Part shown: piece after piece, positions 1 to 10,078 of the stretch
Position numbering within the stretch: position 1 is the stretch's first letter
Layout: every line of letters starts with the position of its first letter
Assembly: GCA_024760905.1 (NCBI GenBank)
Contig: CM045731.1
Coordinates: 54,139,001-54,203,000, forward strand
DNA length: 64,000 nt
Source: Plotosus lineatus
Taxonomy: Eukaryota > Chordata > Actinopteri > Siluriformes > Plotosidae
Direction of reading: 5' to 3'
Notes under the pieces: model-generated
Database searches by the model: none
What the model was told of the DNA's origin: nothing
The model's input: the letters and a program-made list of their open reading frames with translations, nothing else
Program-made: the position numbers and the translations under genes

Positions 1-1733
1 TGAGGCTAACCTTCATTCCTCTCCTTTCCAGGGCATACCTCCACCTCTCTAGATTTTCCTGCACTTGTTCTCTGCTCTCACTACAGATCACGATGTCATC
101 TGCAAACATCATAGTCCATGGAGATTCTTGTCTCACCTCATCTGTCAGCCTGTCCATCACCATAGCAAACAAGAAGGGGCTCAGAGCTGACCCTTGATGC
201 AGTCCCACCTCCACCTTGAATTCGTCGGTCACACCGACAGCACACCTCACCACTGTCTTACATCTCTCATACATGTCCTGCACTACTCTAACATACTTCT
301 CTGCCACTCCAGACTTCCTCATGCAATACCACAGTTCTTCTCTTGGCACCCTGTCATATGCTTTTTCCAGATCCACAAAGGCACAATGTAGCTCCCTCTG
401 ACCTTCTCTGTACTTCTCTATTAACATCCTCAAGGCAAACATTGCATCTGTGGTGCTCTTTCTTGGCATGAAACCAAACTGTTGTTCACAAATGCTGACC
501 TCTGCCCTTAGTCTAGCTTCCACTATTCTTTCCCATAACTTCATCGTATGGCTCATCAACTTTATCCCTCTGTAGTTGCTGCAACTCTGCACATCTCCCT
601 TGTTCTTGAAAATGGGCACCAGCACACTTCTCCACTCCTCCGGCATCTGCTCACTCTCTAGTACCTTGTTGAATGTTCTTGTCAGAAAATCTACTGCTAC
701 CTCTCCTAGACACTTCCATACCTCCGCAGGTATATCATCAGGACCAACTGCCTTTCCATTCTTCATCCTCTTCAATGCCCTTCTCACTTCACCCTTACTG
801 ATCTTTGCTACATCCTGCTCCTCAATGGTTACCTCTTCTACTCTTTTTTCTCTCTCATTTTCCTCATTCATCAGCTCTTCAAAGTACTCTTTCCATCTTC
901 CCAGCACACTTTTGTCATTAGTCAATACATTTCCCTCTCTGTCCTTTATGAATCTAACTTGCTGCACGTCCTTCCCATCTCTATTTCTCTGCTATGCCAA
1001 TCTGTATAGATCATTTTCTCCCTCTTTACTATCCAACCTATCATACAAGTCATCATACACCCTCTGTTTGGCCTTAGCCACTGCTACTTTCGCCTTACGC
1101 TGTGTCTCCCTGTACTCCTGTTTACTCTCTTCGGTCCTCTCAATGTCCCACTTCTTCTTGGCTAACTTCTTCCTTTGTACACACTCCTGCACTTCCTCAT
1201 TCCACCACCAAGTCTCCTTATCTACTTTCCTTCCAGAGGACACACCAAGTACTCTCCTACCTGTGTCCCTGATCACATTTGCTGTGGTTGTCCAGTCATT
1301 TGGAAGCACTTCCTGGCCACCCAAAGCCTGTTTCAACTCCTCCTTGAAGACAACACGACACTCTTCCTTTTTCAGCTTCCACCACTTTGTCTTCTGCTCT
1401 GCCTTTGCCTTTTTCACCTTTCTCACCATCAGAGTCATCCTGCACACCACCATCCTATGCTCTTTGGCAACACTCTCACCCACGATGACTTTGCAGTCAC
1501 TGACTTCCTTCAAATTACATCACCTACACAAGATGTAGTCTACCTGTGTGCTCCTACCTCCGCTTTTATAAGTCACCCTATGCTCCTGTTTCTTCTCAAA
1601 GAAAGTATTCACCACAGCCATTTCCATCCTTTTTGCAAAATCTATCAACATCTGTCCTTCTGCGTTCCTGTCCTGGATACCAAACCTGCCCATCACTTCC
1701 TCGTCCCCTCTGTTGCCTGCACCAACATGTCCG
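1..1733 (-). mobile_element. RTE-clade LINE, copy A (both ends missing)
   Basis: Read on the minus strand this encodes the end of an APE-type endonuclease (motif STQVDYILCR), the linker with KWWKLKKEECR, and the reverse transcriptase start GPDDIP, EQFGF-type and AYDRVPREELW blocks. The left side runs off the window in the palm region, the right side stops at a TA repeat inside the endonuclease domain, so this copy is 5'-truncated. Frames are broken. It is closely similar to copies at 10079, 28494 and 23578. The clade call rests on the domain order and the single-ORF layout. Confidence 0.9.
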
Positions 1734-1735
<2 letters not shown>

Positions 1736-1779
<44 letters not shown>

Positions 1780-1793
1780 ACACACACCTATTA
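1736..1793. repeat. (TA)n(CA)n microsatellite at the 5' edge of LINE copy A
   Basis: About 35 bases of TA followed by ACACAC units, abutting the truncated LINE end. Confidence 0.9.
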
Positions 1794-1926
1794 TTACCTA
1801 AATAAAAGTCTAGATGTACCCTCCAGGCCATGTTGAACGTGTTGAACAAGAAATTTGCTGTGTGTTTTGAATGACGTCTGTGAGGTGCAAGGGAGGTGAT
1901 GAAGAATTTCTCTATTTATTTATTTA

Positions 1927-2003
1927 CCAAATCAAACATGCTATGATTCGCTGTGGCGACCCCTGAATAAGGGGAAAAGCCGAAAGGAGGAGAAGAAGAA
2001 GAA
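1927..2003 (+). mobile_element. SINE-A 3' fragment (LINE-type tail)
   Basis: Starts within the body at CCAAATCAAACATGC and runs through GATTCGCTGTGGCGACCCC to GCCGAAAGGAGGAGAAG, followed by AAG units. The tail is shared with the RTE LINE 3' end. Strongly 5'-truncated. Confidence 0.75.
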
Positions 2004-2109
2004 GATATTTTCCTTACAGCGACATCAAAAAATTAAGGCAGTTGCTGGGAGAGGTTAAAGTGACATCTAGAGGTTTAGGCAGTTGCTGGAGAGGACTCGG
2101 ACTGGGTAC

Positions 2110-2437
2110 CGAATAATGCTGACTGTAAAGAAACCCTCAAGAAACAACACGGAAAAATTTCTAACAGGAACGAAGCGAAAGGTGGAGAGAGATGGAGATA
2201 TTAAGACGTAAATAAATAAAATGAGTTTAAATCAGGTATTTTTTAAATTTCAGGCACATTGGTGCTCTTTAAATCTTTTCTGTTACAGATTAAAAACAAT
2301 GTTAATGAAGATAAGATGTTATGCAGAGGTGTACTAATAACAATTTTATGGACAGTCACTTTCAGGGTGGTGGGGGGTGCATGAAATGTTTTTTTCTTCC
2401 TAGAGGGGGCGCCACAGAAAATAATTGATAAACACTG
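2110..2437 (-). mobile_element. partial hAT-type non-autonomous element
   Basis: The minus strand matches parts of the complete element at 23327-24821, including AGAAATTTTTCCGTG-like and TTTCATGCACCCCCC-like blocks and a degraded terminal repeat ending AACACTG at 2437. The other end is lost. At 2257-2274 it holds the uninterrupted version of the site where an RTE sits in the 23 kb copy. Confidence 0.75.
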
Positions 2438-2556
2438 CCATAAATACACAGCGGAAAACAATAAATCTACAATTGGATGTTTAAATACATATAGTGGTGA
2501 TGGCCAGGTGTCCACAAACTTTTGGTGTGCTGTTCTTGTTAACCAGTTTCATGGTA

Positions 2557-2636
2557 CAGTAGGCCCTCGTTATTCACAGGGTTTTGGTTCCGACCCCTTC
2601 CGAGAATGAAGATAATCCGCGAGTTCTGTACCCAGA
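2557..2636 (-). mobile_element. one terminal repeat of a Tigger/pogo-like element
   Basis: CAGTAGGCCCTCG after a TA, followed by ATAATCCGCGAGTTCTGTAC, matches the right end of the element at 16206-18515 read in reverse. The rest is replaced by the gypsy fragment. Confidence 0.65.
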
Positions 2637-2639
2637 AAG

Positions 2640-3056
2640 TCAAGCTCAGACTGTCCGGGAATCACCAGGAGTTTTTGGCGCTGTGTCCTCTCCGCCCCGC
2701 TCTCTCCCTTGGTGCTGGGGTGGCTGTGACTGCAGACCCACAACCCCCACATTGACTGGCGCACCCTCACCATATGCAGCTGGAGTGATTACTGCCTCCA
2801 ACACTGCTTACTGGCGGCCATACCCTCCCAAGTTTCACAAACCCTGGTCAACCTGTAAGAGCTGTACTTGGCCGGCATTCCGAGAGAATATGATGATCTG
2901 AAAGAGGTTTTCAGCAAGGACCAGGCTCGTTCAATACCACCTCATCGAACCACGACTGCACCATTGACCTACTCCCAGGTTCCACGCTCCCTTCTCACTG
3001 ACTGTATAACCTCTCGACGCCGTACAAAGACGCCATGGAGGCCTATAAAAATGAGT
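2640..3056 (+). mobile_element. Ty3/gypsy pol fragment, protease to start of reverse transcriptase
   Basis: Frames with shifts give LQTHNPHIDW, the conserved link after the protease, then AGIPREYDDLKEVFSKDQA and PPHR, the N-terminus of chromovirus reverse transcriptase, ending near DAMEAYKNES. The rest of the reverse transcriptase and RNase H are absent; a Tc1-like fragment takes their place before integrase resumes at about 3224. Confidence 0.85.
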
Positions 3057-3067
3057 CCTCATTAAAA

Positions 3068-3223
3068 TATGAAAACCTATAAATATTTTGGTAGTTTTAG
3101 TTAAAGCACACTGTTTTTTTCATCTGTGTGATTTTGACAAAGATCAGATCATATTTGATGGTGATTTTATGTAGAAATGTGAGAAATTCCAAAAGGTTCA
3201 GATACTTTTTCATACCACTGTAT
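3068..3223 (-). mobile_element. Tc1-like transposon end fragment
   Basis: Read in reverse it begins CAGTGGTATGAAAAAGTATC after TA and continues with the subterminal sequence (GAACCTTTTGGAATTTCTCA) of a Tc1-like family widespread in fish and frogs. Only one terminal repeat is present; it interrupts the gypsy remains. Confidence 0.75.
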
Positions 3224-4545
3224 GTCCCCCTGCCAACCAGAACCCCAGTGCTCCAGTGGGCTCACTCATCCAAATTGGCCTGCCACCCCGGAGCCCACCA
3301 AACTCTCTTCCTATTCCAACAACGCTTCTGGTGGCCAACGATAGCAGCCGACACCAGGGAGTTTGTGGGAGCTTGTGCCACCTGTGCCCGGAGCAAGTCC
3401 TCCCATCGTGCACCTACGGGCCTCCTCCAACCCTTACCCGTTCCTCATCGTCTCTGGTCGCACATTGCGGTGGACTTTGTTACGGGTTACCTTCGTCCGA
3501 GGCCAACACGGTCATCCTAACAGTAGTAGATCGTTTCTCCAAGGCGGTCCACTTCGTCGCCCTACCCAAACTCCCCTCGGCGATGGAAACAGTTGGTCTC
3601 CTGGTCCAACATGTTTTTCGCCTCCATGGAATACCCCAGGATGTCGTTTCGGACTGAGGCCCCCAGTTTGCATCTAGAGTTTAGAAGGCGTTCTGCAACA
3701 GCCTGGGGGTCTCCTGTAGTCTGACCTCCGGCTACCATCCTCAGTCTAACGGGCAGGCTGAGCGAACTAACCAGAGCCTCGGATCCTCACTGTCCTGCGT
3801 CGCCTCCTGTCTCCCAGCCTCCTGGGCCACACACCTCCCATGGATGAAATACGCACACAACTCCCTGGTCTGTGCCGCCACCGGGATGTCCCTCTTCATG
3901 GTGATCCACAGGTTCCAGCCTCCCCTGTTTCCCAGCCAGGAGGTCGAAGTGGCAGGTCCATCCGTCCAGGCGCATTTTCGCAGAGCACGCCATCTGGAGA
4001 GAAGCCCCTGCCTCCCTGGAACGGACAGTGGTCCGAAACCAGAGAATCGCCGATCGCCACCAGACCCCGGCACCTCCCTACACTGTCAGGTAACAAGTTT
4101 GGCTCTCCTCCCGGGACCTGCCCCTGCAAGTCGACTAAAAAAAATTGTCTCCCAGGTACATCGGGCCCTATGTCATTGAAAAGATCATAAACCCCAGTGC
4201 CGTCAGACTCAAGCTCCCATCCTCACTCAAAGTACACCCGGTATTCCATGTATTCCTGATCAAGCCCATGGTGGAAAGTCCCCTCCACCCCCCTACCGAC
4301 CCCCGCCCCCTCCTCCTCAGCTGATTGATGGACACCCCGTATACACGGTAAATCGCATCCTCGACGTACGCAGGCGGGGTCGAGGTTTCCAGTACCTGGT
4401 GGACTGGGAGGAGTATGGCTCCAAAGAACGCTCCTGGATTCCTCATTCTCTGATCCTGGACCCAGACTTGTTTACTGAGTTCTATCATCAGTTCCCGGAC
4501 AAGCCTGGTCGGGCGCCAGGTGGCGCCCCTTAGGGGGAGGGGTAC
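3224..4545 (+). mobile_element. Ty3/gypsy chromovirus integrase and chromodomain
   Basis: The frame(s) read the zinc-binding part ([27 protein letters not shown]), the catalytic core ([32 protein letters not shown] then [26 protein letters not shown] with the D-D-E residues) and a C-terminal chromodomain ([34 protein letters not shown]). The chromodomain defines the chromovirus lineage. A stop follows VVSD, another replaces Trp in the next motif, and there are frameshifts, so it is dead. A purine tract precedes the LTR. Confidence 0.92.
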
Positions 4546-4908
4546 TGTTCTGGTCCGTGCTTGCTTAACTCGCTCTCTCTGTCTCTGTCTCTCTCTCCCC
4601 ATATACTGCAGGCGCTGGTGAGGGGCGTGGTTGTTAGCTGCAGGCGAAATCCAGAGAGCGCACCTGAATTCACTCAGCAATCAGCAAGCAATAAAGAGGA
4701 GCGGGCGTCAGAAGATTGTCCTTTCAATGTGATTCCTCCCAATGATCTCTCTCTGACTCCTGGTATCCTGCTTCATGCTCGAACAGTTTTCTGTTTAAGA
4801 ATTATTCCCAATGATTTTGGTTTCCCTTGTGCTAAAATAAAGTCGTTGAATCTTCATACATGATCTCCTGCATCTTTGGGGTCCGACTCATATGCTCCCG
4901 CCATCACA
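4546..4908 (+). mobile_element. 3' LTR of the gypsy element
   Basis: Begins TGTTCTGGTC after the purine tract GGGGGAGGGGTAC and ends CGCCATCACA, a TG...CA LTR of about 363 bp, with a poly(A) signal AATAAA near 4836. No 5' LTR is in the window. Confidence 0.8.
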
Positions 4909-4944
4909 ATTCCAAACCATCATTTGTACGGTATGATACTTCCC

Positions 4945-5245
4945 CATCATACGACCATCACCGACCAGGGAGGAGTAAAAGCATGCACATGCTCTCTCCG
5001 TGACCTGCTATGCTAAACACTTGCCTCTTTTCAAACTGTGGCGCATGCGTATTTGTTGGCTGTCTAACACTTTCGGAGTGAAAGTGCTGTCCTTCTCATA
5101 GGAATGAGCTCACAGAAGCCTGCGATTGGTTGGCGATCTCTGTGAATGACAGGAAAGTGAGGGTATGTCTTACCTTGCGCCCCTGAGAACTCGGCCAATC
5201 AGCTCCTGTAGACGCCCACGGATGGCTGTGGCATTAACTCGGATT
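4945..5245 (-). mobile_element. SINE-C copy
   Basis: Minus-strand copy of a family with a tRNA-like B box (GGCAAGTTCGAATCCGAGT read in reverse) and a body containing GGAGCTGATTGGCCGAG and AATCGCAGGCTTCTG-type blocks. Related copies lie at 40112, 50873, 59283 and 62425. Confidence 0.7.
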
Positions 5246-5480
5246 CGAACTTGCCATCTCTTAGTGTTTAGTGTGACTGCCTCACATAGCAAGAATCTTC
5301 CGGGTTCAAGTTCTGGAATTGGAGATTACATTTCTGGATGGGAGTTTACCTGACGATTGTATCGGTTTTCCCCTCGGAACTGCTGCTTTCTTCTACAGCC
5401 CAAAAAACGTGCACGTCAGGATAATTGACTTGATGTGAATGATTGTGTGTTGTCCTACGATTGGACCGGTGTGCTGTTTC
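5246..5480 (+). mobile_element. SINE-B copy, diverged
   Basis: TGACTGCCTCACATAGCAAG and a B-box region GGGTTCAAGTTC, then the CTACAGCCCAAAAAACGTGC block typical of family B. Directly abuts the SINE-C before it. Confidence 0.6.
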
Positions 5481-5825
5481 AGATTGAAATAAGAATGGCT
5501 CTGCCACTAGATGGCGCAATGATGCTGATATTTGGGTAAGGTGTCTGTGAGGTCTGTAATTGAATTAAAATTGATTTGATTTGATCAGTTAAATCTTTCT
5601 GATTTTACATCACGAACACAGTCTTGTTTCCATGTCTTTAGGGGACTATACATAGACTTAACTTTATTTCTTGGTGACTTACCCTCACCCTTAAACTTGT
5701 AGCAGTGGATGTTTGGTGAATAAAGTGATGGGTTACTGATCCGAACTTACTGATTGTAAATCTTGTAAATCGTCTACGAAATTACGTAATCGTCATGTAT
5801 ATTAACTTTAAAGATGTATTTCAAA

Positions 5826-6092
5826 GGACGGCACGGTGGCATAGTACGTCTGCCTCGGCCTTACAGCAAGAAGGTACTGGGTTTGACTCCCAGCTGTAGT
5901 GTTTGCCTGGGTTTCTTCCGGGTTCTCCGGTTTCCTTCCACAGTTCAAAAACATGCACAGTAGGTGAATTGGCTGTTCCAACTCTCCCCAGGGTGTGAAT
6001 GGTTGTGTGAGTGCTGGCCCTGTGATGGCCTGGCGAGCTGTCCAGGGTGTACCCCTCCCTCGCCTGAGTTGGCTGAGGTGCGCAACCCTATT
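5826..6092 (+). mobile_element. SINE-B, nearly complete
   Basis: Head GACGGCACGGTGGCATAGT, B box GGGTTTGACTCCC, middle CACAGTTCAAAAACATGCAC and tail block GTGATGGCCTGGCGAGCTGT. The closest complete copy to the ap1s2 promoter (about 270 bp upstream of it). Confidence 0.85.
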
Positions 6093-6364
6093 CACCTTAA
6101 AATTTAATATACATTATGGTGACTGGCGTTCTGCACCCATAAAAAATACAAGTCCTCGCAACGTGATGAATATCCGTATTTGTGTGTGTGTGTGTGTTGA
6201 CAGAAAACACGAATCTCCTTGAGATTATATGAATTACTTCCGTGACCTTTAAGCTGAACAATGATTTATAATTTGTTTATTCCTAATTGATTTCTCCAGG
6301 TTCCGGTGTAGAACACAGCCCTCAGAGACATTGGAGGCAGACGATTATCCTTCAAAGAGCTTTT

Positions 6365-6545
6365 GCAGGAGGAGGGGCGGAGCACAGGATTCAACAACCG
6401 TCGCACAAAGCAACCAATCACGTGTTTGAGCCTTAGGGAGAGGCGGGGATAACGGCTATTTTTTATCCAATGGAGTACGGTAAAAGAAATGCTGCAGCCA
6501 ATGAGAAATTGGAAGTCACCTGACGGCTTGGCGTATCTGTCAGAT
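6365..6545 (+). promoter_or_regulatory. ap1s2: ap1s2 core promoter with CCAAT, GC and E-box motifs
   Basis: This stretch just upstream of exon 1 holds GC-box-like GGGGCGG near 6374-6380 and GGCGGGG near 6442-6448, three CCAAT boxes (6414-6418, 6467-6471, 6498-6502) and TCACGTG at 6418-6424, which overlaps the last base of the first CCAAT. There is no convincing TATA box. This is the usual make-up of a TATA-less housekeeping promoter using NF-Y and Sp factors. The CCAAT boxes lie 53 and 31 bp apart, near whole helical turns. Motifs are seen directly; binding is inferred. Confidence 0.6.
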
Positions 6546-6665
6546 CGACAACTGAGAAGAGGAACGAAGAGAAGGCAAACACACACACAGAGGACTGGTA
6601 AACAACACTGCCTCGTTATCAGGGTATGCTCGAGACTCTTTAGGAAGAAAGTCGCTTTATTAAAG
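6545..6665 (+). other. ap1s2: ap1s2 exon 1, non-coding 5' UTR
   Basis: The exon ends TTAAAG and is followed by a consensus donor GTAAGT at 6666. The next exon starts exactly at the ATG, so this exon carries only leader sequence. Its 5' edge is estimated from the end of the CCAAT cluster. It contains one upstream ATG at 6626. Placement rests on the strong donor, the promoter motifs directly upstream and the known non-coding first exon of sigma-1 adaptin genes. Confidence 0.6.
6626..6643 (+). other. short upstream ORF in ap1s2 leader
   Basis: ATG at 6626 opens a five-codon frame, M-L-E-T-L, closed by TAG at 6641-6643, wholly inside exon 1. If exon 1 is used as proposed, ribosomes meet this ATG before the main start at 9371. 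The context around the ATG (GGGTATGC) is weak, so leaky scanning is likely. Confidence 0.4.
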
Positions 6666-6779
6666 GTAAGTCTTGTCGCTGTAATTTTCTCTTTGGTTGT
6701 TGTTTTTGGGATTAAAACAAGGTGACAAGGCTTTGAGTGTTTTGGAAACTGACAATGTTGCTTTGTAAAAAGTCACTGA

Positions 6780-6836
6780 GGTACCAGGGACAGCAAAAAA
6801 ATAAAATAAATAAATAAATAAAAATAATAAAAAAAA
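6780..6836. repeat. A-rich AAATA-type simple repeat
   Basis: AAATAAATAAATAAATAAAA-type tract in the start of intron 1. Confidence 0.8.
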
Positions 6837-7142
6837 GAACCGGGTCATCATACAGTTGTTTACTGATTTAACAATAAATAAATAATCAAAGTATTTGCTG
6901 AAAGATTTATTAATAATTAATAACACAACCAGAGTGTAGCATCAGCACCAGAGTTACCGAGGGACTCTTAAACAGCAAAACAAATTTTAATATAATATGT
7001 AAGAACATATATAATAACAACTAAAAACGTATTCAGGCTGAAATAAATTTATTTATTTGTTTATTTTTATTCTCAGATTAAATCCCTTTGGGTTTAATCC
7101 CATAACTGGATAAAAACTAAAGCGAATTACAGCAACCCCAAG

Positions 7143-7143
7143 C

Positions 7144-7176
<33 letters not shown>

Positions 7177-7229
7177 TCTGTCTATCTTTTTATCTCTCTT
7201 CTCCCCCTCTCTTTCTCTCTCTCTTCTCT

Positions 7230-7275
<46 letters not shown>

Positions 7276-7328
7276 TCTGTCTATCTTTTTATCTCTCTTC
7301 TCCCCCTCTCTTTCTCTCTCTCTTCTCT

Positions 7329-7368
<40 letters not shown>

Positions 7369-7420
7369 CCTCGCTCTTCTTGCTGTCTCTTCTGTCTCTC
7401 TGTCTTTCGATGTATGCAGC
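7143..7420. repeat. CT-rich satellite with a 99-bp internal duplication
   Basis: Long (CT)n tract in which the block CTGTCTATCTTTTTATCTC occurs at 7178 and again at 7277, with its flanking CT runs and CCCCCTCTC. The minus-strand frame through it is an Arg-Glu repeat without meaning. Confidence 0.9.
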
Positions 7421-7482
7421 AAAAAGGTTCTGGTTTCGAGTCCTGGTTCTCTGAAGGCTGGAAAGTGCTGTTTTTGAGTTAG

Positions 7483-7664
7483 GACAGCATTGGTCGTGTA
7501 GTGATTACCATATATGCCTCACAGCAAAAAGCTCCTCAGCGTGGTGAGGGCAATTCTGTGTGGTTTGCATGATGACTCTGTGCATATCTGGGTTTCCTTT
7601 GGGTGCTCTTGTTTCTTCCAACAGCCCAGACACATTAAGATAATAGGCTGTACCAGATTGCCCC

Positions 7665-7696
<32 letters not shown>

Positions 7697-7790
7697 GGTC
7701 TTTTCAGGGTGTACCTTGCCTTTGCCAGGTGCTGGGTGAGATAGCCACGTCTCCCACACACCCATTGTTTGATTAAGTGGCTCAGCAAAT
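7483..7790 (+). mobile_element. SINE-B with internal GT expansion
   Basis: Head TTGGTCGTGTAGTGATTACC, middle CCAACAGCCCAGACACATTA, GT repeat at 7669-7697, then CAGGGTGTACCTTGCC and a GATTAAGTGGCTCAGCAAAT tail. Confidence 0.75.
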
Positions 7791-7835
7791 AAGACAGTAA
7801 GTGACTGAGTGTATGTGTTTATTCATTTAATGTAT

Positions 7836-8141
7836 ATGCCAGACCACTTAATCTTACTAGGGTCAATATGGAGTCCATCTGAACTGACTGAAGCCAGGGA
7901 GAGAGGGGTACCCCCTGAACAGCTCATCATTCCATCACAGGGCCAACTCGCACATCTTAAGGCCAGTTTGTAACAGACAATTAGCCTAATGTGCATGTCT
8001 TCAGACTGTTGGAGGAAACAGGAGTACCCCGAGGAAACATGCAAACCCCATAGAGAAGCACCATCTATCTCAAAGTCAAAGAACCCAGGACTTTCTTGCT
8101 GTGCAGTGAACATGCTAATGCTAACCACTACACCATCACCC
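7836..8141 (-). mobile_element. SINE-B copy
   Basis: Reverse-strand copy with GGACTTTCTTGCTGTGCAGT head, GACTGTTGGAGGAAACAGGA middle and CCACTTAATCTTACTAGGGT tail. In inverted order to the copy 46 bp to its left. Confidence 0.75.
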
Positions 8142-8523
8142 CCCTTCCCAAGTGTCTTGTATTATACAACTTAGTGGAAGTAATTAGGTGAAATAGCACA
8201 GTTCCTTTTTCAGTCTATTACACTGTGAGTGTTTGTCACACAGCACTGAAATAACCAAGCACCCCCCCACGAAACCATCCACTCTCCTGTTGCATATAAT
8301 AAAGTTTCGAAATGTTCCAGAAGTGACAACACAGGCAGCAAAGTGACATGTTTACAGCAGTTCCGGATCACCCAGCCAGCCGGTTTTCAGTTTAGTTCAG
8401 ACACTTCTCCTGTGGCGAGAATCCTAGGTTGCTGTTGGATGATTTCGGTAAGGTCCAGAAAACACACACAGAAAGGGATAAGCCACTCTGGTAAGAAAGT
8501 AAGATAAAATACTGTATGTTTAT

Positions 8524-8830
8524 GCTGAGCCATTCATTTCCTGAACAGCTTAGTCCTATAAAGGGCACGGGGTGGCTGTAGCCTATCTCATCCGACTCTG
8601 GGGGAACGCCTTGAAAAGCTTGCCAGTCCATCGCAGACCCCACACATTCACACCTAAAGGCAATTTTACAACCGCCAATAAGCTTAATGGGAGGAAATCG
8701 GCATACCCTGAAGAAACCCCACGAGAAAGTGGAGAACATGCAACACAAATCTTCACACAAAAATAATCTCAGTGAGTCCGGGATTCGAACCCAGGACCTT
8801 CTTGCTACAAACGTTGACATGCCAAGATGT
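8524..8830 (-). mobile_element. SINE-B copy
   Basis: GGATTCGAACCCAGGACCTT B box in reverse, then the GGGAGGAAATCGGCATACCC block and a GAACAGCTTAGTCC tail. Confidence 0.75.
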
Positions 8831-9370
8831 GAGTGATGAGACTGCAACATCTCCAGAATCTGAAACGGTAGGATTAAGTGTAAAGGTAGAAAATTTAGGA
8901 GTCGTGACCTATTCATGAGGACTGTTTGCGTCGGCTTGGATGATGATTGATAAGCAGCTTGCAGTTTGACTTGTTGATAATACAAATATTTATATAGTTG
9001 ATTACCTAGCAGGCAGAGATCGAATTTGAATTTGTTATCGCATGTTCTTTTCCCCCTTCAGTGCTCCAGGCTTATTTATTTTGTACTCTGTGTCCTATGC
9101 ATTGGGAATCAAAACAAAGAGTTTAGTCTCTACAAGTGCTGTCTGGATGAAACACTGCACTGTCGCACTGCCTGGCCAGGAGAAGAGGCCGACCAGGATA
9201 AGTGCGACCTGTTAATCCAGCTTGGAATTTGTGGAAAAAGAAATATGGATGATCGCAGTGATTTGCTCAGTTAAAGCAGCCTTCAATCCAAACATTAAAT
9301 TATTGTAATCACTTCTACATTCTTCCCTTCACTGACATTTCTGTGGTTCCTCTCTTTTCTCTCCTCTCAG
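8831..9370. other. intron 1, last 540 bp
   Basis: No repeat or coding signal that I recognise; an 82-codon open frame at 9026-9274 has no family features. The polypyrimidine tract of the exon 2 acceptor ends it. Confidence 0.5.
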
Positions 9371-9549
9371 ATGCAGTTCATGCTGCTCTTCAGCAGGCAA
9401 GGTAAGTTACGCCTGCAGAAATGGTACGTTCCACTTTCTGACAAAGAGAAAAAAAAGATCACACGTGAGCTTGTGCAGACCGTCCTTGCACGAAAGCCGA
9501 AGATGTGTAGCTTCCTGGAGTGGAGAGATCTCAAGATTGTTTACAAAAG
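9371..9549 (+). CDS. ap1s2: ap1s2 coding exon 2 (residues 1-59 and part of 60)
   Basis: A pyrimidine tract ending CTCCTCTCAG precedes an exon that opens directly with the initiator ATG. It encodes 59 residues plus two bases of Arg60. It begins the longin-like fold of the small adaptin: the first beta strand [17 protein letters not shown], the DKEKKK helix start, and the conserved run [17 protein letters not shown]. The exon ends AAAAG before the donor GTCAGTGAG at 9550, phase 2. Residues match the vertebrate sigma-1B family throughout, with no stop or shift. The frame runs past the splice site to 9652 without meaning. Confidence 0.97.
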
Positions 9550-9729
9550 GTCAGTGAGTGTTTGTGAGTCTGTGATGCTTCCCGTCATGGCAAGATTGAG
9601 CAGGATGTCTAGAACCCGTTGGATGTCTGGAGACAGTTCCTTAGCATCTTAAGCATTAAGGATTGCTGGTACTCCGGTGCAGCCAGTGACTGGCAGCAGT
9701 CATGCACTGTGGAGTCATCGTTTTGTTGA

Positions 9730-9990
9730 ACGTAATTAATTCAGTTTAATTCCATTTTATTTGTACAGTATAGCATTTTTTTCGAATGGACATTGTAACA
9801 AAGCAGCTTTACACAGTGAAACAGTAACAGCAGGGACTTTACAAAATATGAAAGAATTTAAACTTTTCGTCTCACCCATACGTATCCCGAACAAGCAAGA
9901 CTCTGGCAAGGAAAAAATCCCTCAGTAGTTGCGAGGAAGACACCTTGAGAGGAACCTGGCGCAAAAGGGAAACCCATCCTTATTTGCATG
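9730..9990 (+). repeat. dispersed fish repeat remnant
   Basis: ATTTGTACAGTATAGCATTT, TTGTAACAAAGCAGCTTTAC, and CTTGAGAGGAACCTGGCGCA are blocks of a repeat often seen in fish introns. Family name unknown to me; the edges are approximate. Confidence 0.45.
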
Positions 9991-10001
9991 AAACCATAAA
10001 A

Positions 10002-10003
<2 letters not shown>

Positions 10004-10077
<74 letters not shown>
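10004..10077. repeat. (CA)n(TA)n microsatellite
   Basis: About 58 bases of CA then 16 of TA, directly at the 3' end of LINE copy B. Confidence 0.95.
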
Positions 10078-10078
10078 T

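Noticed and set aside
9026..9274. 82-codon frame just upstream of exon 2 as an alternative first coding exon
   Set aside because: No donor at its end in phase, no similarity to adaptin N-termini, and exon 2 already begins with the conserved initiator Met.
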